NCBI GenBank assembly: GCA_026982705.1
Contig: JALSGP010000040.1
Coordinates: 1-64,000 of the forward strand
Reading direction: 5' to 3'
From: Alphaproteobacteria bacterium
GTDB taxonomy: Bacteria; Pseudomonadota; Alphaproteobacteria; Geminicoccales; Geminicoccaceae
Length of the DNA: 64,000 nucleotides
Part shown: positions 62,018 to 64,000 of the stretch, in pieces
How positions within the stretch are numbered: position 1 is the stretch's first letter
How the letters are laid out: the number at the start of each line of letters is the position of its first letter
Made by a program: the position numbers and the translations under genes
The notes under the pieces: generated by a model
Told to the model about the DNA's origin: nothing
Databases searched by the model: none
The model's input: the letters and a program-made list of their open reading frames with translations, nothing else

Positions 62018-62476
62018 GTGGACCTCGAGGCCGTCGCCGGTGCCCTCCATCTCCTCGCCGCCGTCCTGTGGGTGGGCGGCATGGCCTTCGCCCACACGGT
62101 GCTGCGCCCGGCCGCCCTGCCGCTGGATCCGCCGGTCCGCCTCGGTCTCTGGCGGCGGGTGATGGGGCGCTTCCTGCCGCTGGCCGGTCTCTCCGTCGCG
62201 GTCCTGCTGGCGAGCGGCCATCTGCTGGTGGCGCTCCGCTTCGGCGGCTTCGCCACGGCGCCCCTCTACGTCCACGCCATGACCGGCATCGGCTGGGTGA
62301 TGGCGCTGGTCTACGCGGTGCTGGTGACGGGCCCGGCCCGCCGGTTCTTCGCGGCGGTGGACGGCGGCGCCGGGGAGACGGCGGCCGCCGCCCTCGCCCG
62401 CATGCGCCGGCTGGTGGCGACCAATCTGGTCCTCGGCCTCCTGCTGGTGGCCCTCGCCGGGGCCCGGTTCGGTTGA
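62018..62476 (+). CDS. CopD-like integral membrane protein
   Basis: A 152-residue protein with four membrane helices. GALHLLAAVLWVGGMAFAHTVLRP at the N-terminus and ALYVHAMTGIGWVMALVYAVLVTGP-type sequence in the middle resemble the CopD/DUF2269 group, in which His residues may bind copper or heme. The GTG at 62018 has GAGGTGAGGG upstream. It follows the stress protein by 19 nt and may be cotranscribed. Exact function unknown. Confidence 0.7.
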   Translation: MDLEAVAGALHLLAAVLWVGGMAFAHTVLRPAALPLDPPVRLGLWRRVMGRFLPLAGLSVAVLLASGHLLVALRFGGFATAPLYVHAMTGIGWVMALVYAVLVTGPARRFFAAVDGGAGETAAAALARMRRLVATNLVLGLLLVALAGARFG

Positions 62477-62630
62477 GCCGAATTCCGGCGCCATCGATCC
62501 GGCGGTGCCATCTCCAGGAGCCGCCGACTGATCGGACCAAGGACTTCGTTCCGCCGCGACGCCCGGCTCGTCCCTCCGAGATTCCGACGTCCTCCCCTTG
62601 TCCGCACCACGTGTCCAGGCGCCGACGCCG

Positions 62631-62684
62631 TTGACGCGAGGGTTTTAGGAATATAGTCTCTCTCCCGACGCCATCGGGAGAGAG
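62631..62684 (+). promoter_or_regulatory. Promoter and perfect inverted repeat at the S8 protease start
   Basis: TTGACG (62631-62636) and TATAGT (62652-62657) are 15 nt apart, a short-spaced sigma-70-like pair. Right after, CTCTCTCCCGA and TCGGGAGAGAG form a perfect 11-bp repeat with a 5-nt centre (62658-62684). The right arm contains the ribosome site GGGAGAG, and the ATG follows 2 nt later. It may be a repressor operator or, if the transcript begins early enough, an RNA hairpin hiding the ribosome site. Confidence 0.6.
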
Positions 62685-62686
62685 CC

Positions 62687-63643
62687 ATGCCGGATGCCAC
62701 GCGCCACGACGATCCGCCGGTCGCCCTGCCCGCCTTCCACGTCCATCGGGTGGTCGCCCGGCCGCGGAACCGGCACCTCCGCGCCCTCGAGGAGCGGCTG
62801 GGCTGGGCCGGCAAGCGGCTGCGCCTGCCGCTGGTGTGGCGGCTCACCGAGGGCGAGGGGGTGAAGGTGGCGGTGCTGGATACCGGAATCGACCGCGATC
62901 ATCCGGATCTGGCGGAGGCCGTCGAGGAGGTTCGCGACTTCACCGGCGAGGGCGTCGAGGACGGCAACGGTCACGGCACCCACGTGGCCGGCATCGTCGC
63001 CGCCCGCCGCAACGGCCGCGGCTTCGCCGGCGTGGCGCCCCGCTGCCGGCTGCTGGTGGGCAAGGTGCTGCGCGATGCCGGCGGCGGCACCCACGCCTGG
63101 ATCGCCGCCGGCATCGACTGGGCGGTGGAGCGCGGTGCCGACATCATTTCCATGTCCCTGGGCAGCGCCCACGACAGCCCCGAGCTCTTCGGCGCCGTCC
63201 ACCGGGCGCTGGCCGCCGGTCGCATCCTCATCTGCGCCGCCGGCAACGACGGGGCCCTCTTCGCCAACGGCATCGGCTATCCCGGCCGCTACGGCAGCGT
63301 CATCACCGTCGCCGCCCACGACCGCAACGGCAATCCCGCGGGCTTCTCCTCCCGCGGCGGCGAGATCGACGTGATGGCCCCGGGCGAGCGCATCTGGTCC
63401 ACCTGGAAGGACGGCGGCTATGCCGAGCTCTCCGGGACCTCCATGGCCACCCCCTTCGTCGCCGGCCTCGCCGCCCTCGTCCTCGCCAAACACCGCAAGC
63501 CCGGCTATCATCGCACGCCCGTACGCAACTGCGAGGAGATGCGGGCCCATCTGCTGCGCCTCGCCGCCCATCCCGGCCACCACGACGAGGCGCGCGGCTA
63601 TGGCCCGCTGCTACCGTTCCGCATGATCGGCGAGCCGGCCTGA
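62687..63643 (+). CDS. Subtilisin-like serine protease (S8), no export signal
   Basis: A 318-residue S8 peptidase. The catalytic triad is Asp65 (VLDTGID), His96 (GHGTHVAG) and Ser252 (GTSMATPFVAG), with oxyanion Asn187 (AAGNDG). No signal peptide or long propeptide is present, so it resembles intracellular serine proteases, although the short N-terminus (about 55 residues) may act as an inhibitory part. The ATG is at a perfect inverted repeat. Its last 33 nt overlap the cupredoxin gene on the other strand. Confidence 0.92.
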   Translation: MPDATRHDDPPVALPAFHVHRVVARPRNRHLRALEERLGWAGKRLRLPLVWRLTEGEGVKVAVLDTGIDRDHPDLAEAVEEVRDFTGEGVEDGNGHGTHVAGIVAARRNGRGFAGVAPRCRLLVGKVLRDAGGGTHAWIAAGIDWAVERGADIISMSLGSAHDSPELFGAVHRALAAGRILICAAGNDGALFANGIGYPGRYGSVITVAAHDRNGNPAGFSSRGGEIDVMAPGERIWSTWKDGGYAELSGTSMATPFVAGLAALVLAKHRKPGYHRTPVRNCEEMRAHLLRLAAHPGHHDEARGYGPLLPFRMIGEPA

Positions 63644-64000
63644 GCGCAGGTCCGCCACCGGCACCTCCGGCACACAGCCGCCGTCCCGGGCGAGACAGTC
63701 GAGGGTGCGGAAGAGACGCGCGAACACGACCCGCGCCGCCGGCGGATGGCGGATCGCCCGCGCCCGGGCGAGCTGCGCCGGATCCGGCTCGCCCACCACC
63801 AGCAGCCCCACCATGCCCAGACCGTAATGGGCCGAACACTTGAAGCCGTAGACGCCGGGGACGGTGGGTCGCAGCACCAGCGGCCGGCCCATGCCACCGG
63901 CGAAGGGCTCGACCCCCTCCGGCAGCATCCCGGGGATCGCGCGCACGCCGTGGATGTGGCTGTCGGCCACGAAGCGGACGGTGGTCCCCGGCGTCACCCA
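63611..64000 (-). CDS. Pseudoazurin-like cupredoxin with a C-terminal extension (partial)
   Basis: The end of a blue copper protein; the start lies beyond the window. Copper ligands can be read as His in HGVRAIPGMLPEGVEPF and Cys, His, Met in CSAHYGLGM, the pseudoazurin pattern. About 50 residues follow the copper domain (RARAIRHPPAARVVFARLF..), more than in typical pseudoazurin, without a known motif. It should be a periplasmic electron carrier. The stop overlaps the protease gene by 33 nt, tail to tail. Confidence 0.82.
   Translation of the reverse strand, partial: WVTPGTTVRFVADSHIHGVRAIPGMLPEGVEPFAGGMGRPLVLRPTVPGVYGFKCSAHYGLGMVGLLVVGEPDPAQLARARAIRHPPAARVVFARLFRTLDCLARDGGCVPEVPVADLRSGRLADHAER

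Overview
The window is very GC-rich DNA (by eye about 70 % or more) that looks like the chromosome of a free-living alphaproteobacterium, probably near the Rhodospirillales. The clues are the dnaB-alr-(mla)-radA-cvpA-purF-SDR gene order, aconitase next to ccmC, an alphaproteobacterial type of ribosomal protein S21, DUF2244 next to nth, a fused TRAP/TAXI transporter, and the DUF3305/DUF3306/TorD/FdhX formate dehydrogenase module. Genes are packed tightly with many ATGA/GTGA overlaps, and GTG starts are common. Two geneless stretches of 1.34 kb and 1.08 kb near the left end are out of character.

Left part (1-28 kb): a partial unknown gene, an L-lactate dehydrogenase, a geneless region with a degenerate repeat array, a HIT protein and a quinone oxidoreductase. 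Then come a flagellar rod/ring operon (flgF-flgG-flgA-flgH, possibly sigma-54 driven), a VWA + J-domain pair, acetyl-CoA synthetase, a TRAP/TAXI importer, an SDR, rpsU (apparently starting at AUU), endonuclease III, and small DUF proteins. A PRTase-pncB-kinase-like set follows, then plsY, a YibQ-type deacetylase, trpE, ppiD and a sigma-54-type amt gene.

Middle (29-45 kb): a roughly 16-kb formate oxidation island. On the minus strand, DUF3305, DUF3306, a TorD-family chaperone and the small Tat protein FdhX lead into a Tat-exported, membrane-bound formate dehydrogenase (fdhA, fdhB, fdhC). Next come three small unknown proteins, a secreted WD40-propeller/cytochrome c fusion, and a second, soluble NAD-type formate dehydrogenase (fused NuoE/NuoF-like subunit plus a large molybdenum subunit). 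A multi-cluster 4Fe-4S protein is divergent from this set. The layout suggests one enzyme feeds electrons from periplasmic formate to quinone or cytochrome c, while the other makes NADH in the cytoplasm.

Right part (44.7-64 kb): sufE, acnA, ccmC and the conserved block SDR-purF-cvpA-radA-mlaF-mlaE-alr-dnaB, all on the minus strand. Then a 742-residue RTX protein built from exactly twelve 36-residue units, a YmdB-type phosphodiesterase, tRNA-Ala(UGC), a universal stress protein, a CopD-like membrane protein, a subtilisin-like protease with a perfect 27-bp inverted repeat at its ribosome-binding site, and a cupredoxin cut by the window end.

The most unusual items are the repeat array at 1.68-2.37 kb, the WD40-cytochrome c fusion with its small unknown partners in the formate island, the 36-residue RTX super-repeat, the AUU start of rpsU, an SDR lacking its catalytic Tyr, and the palindrome at the protease start. 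No mobile element, CRISPR array or phage gene was recognised.
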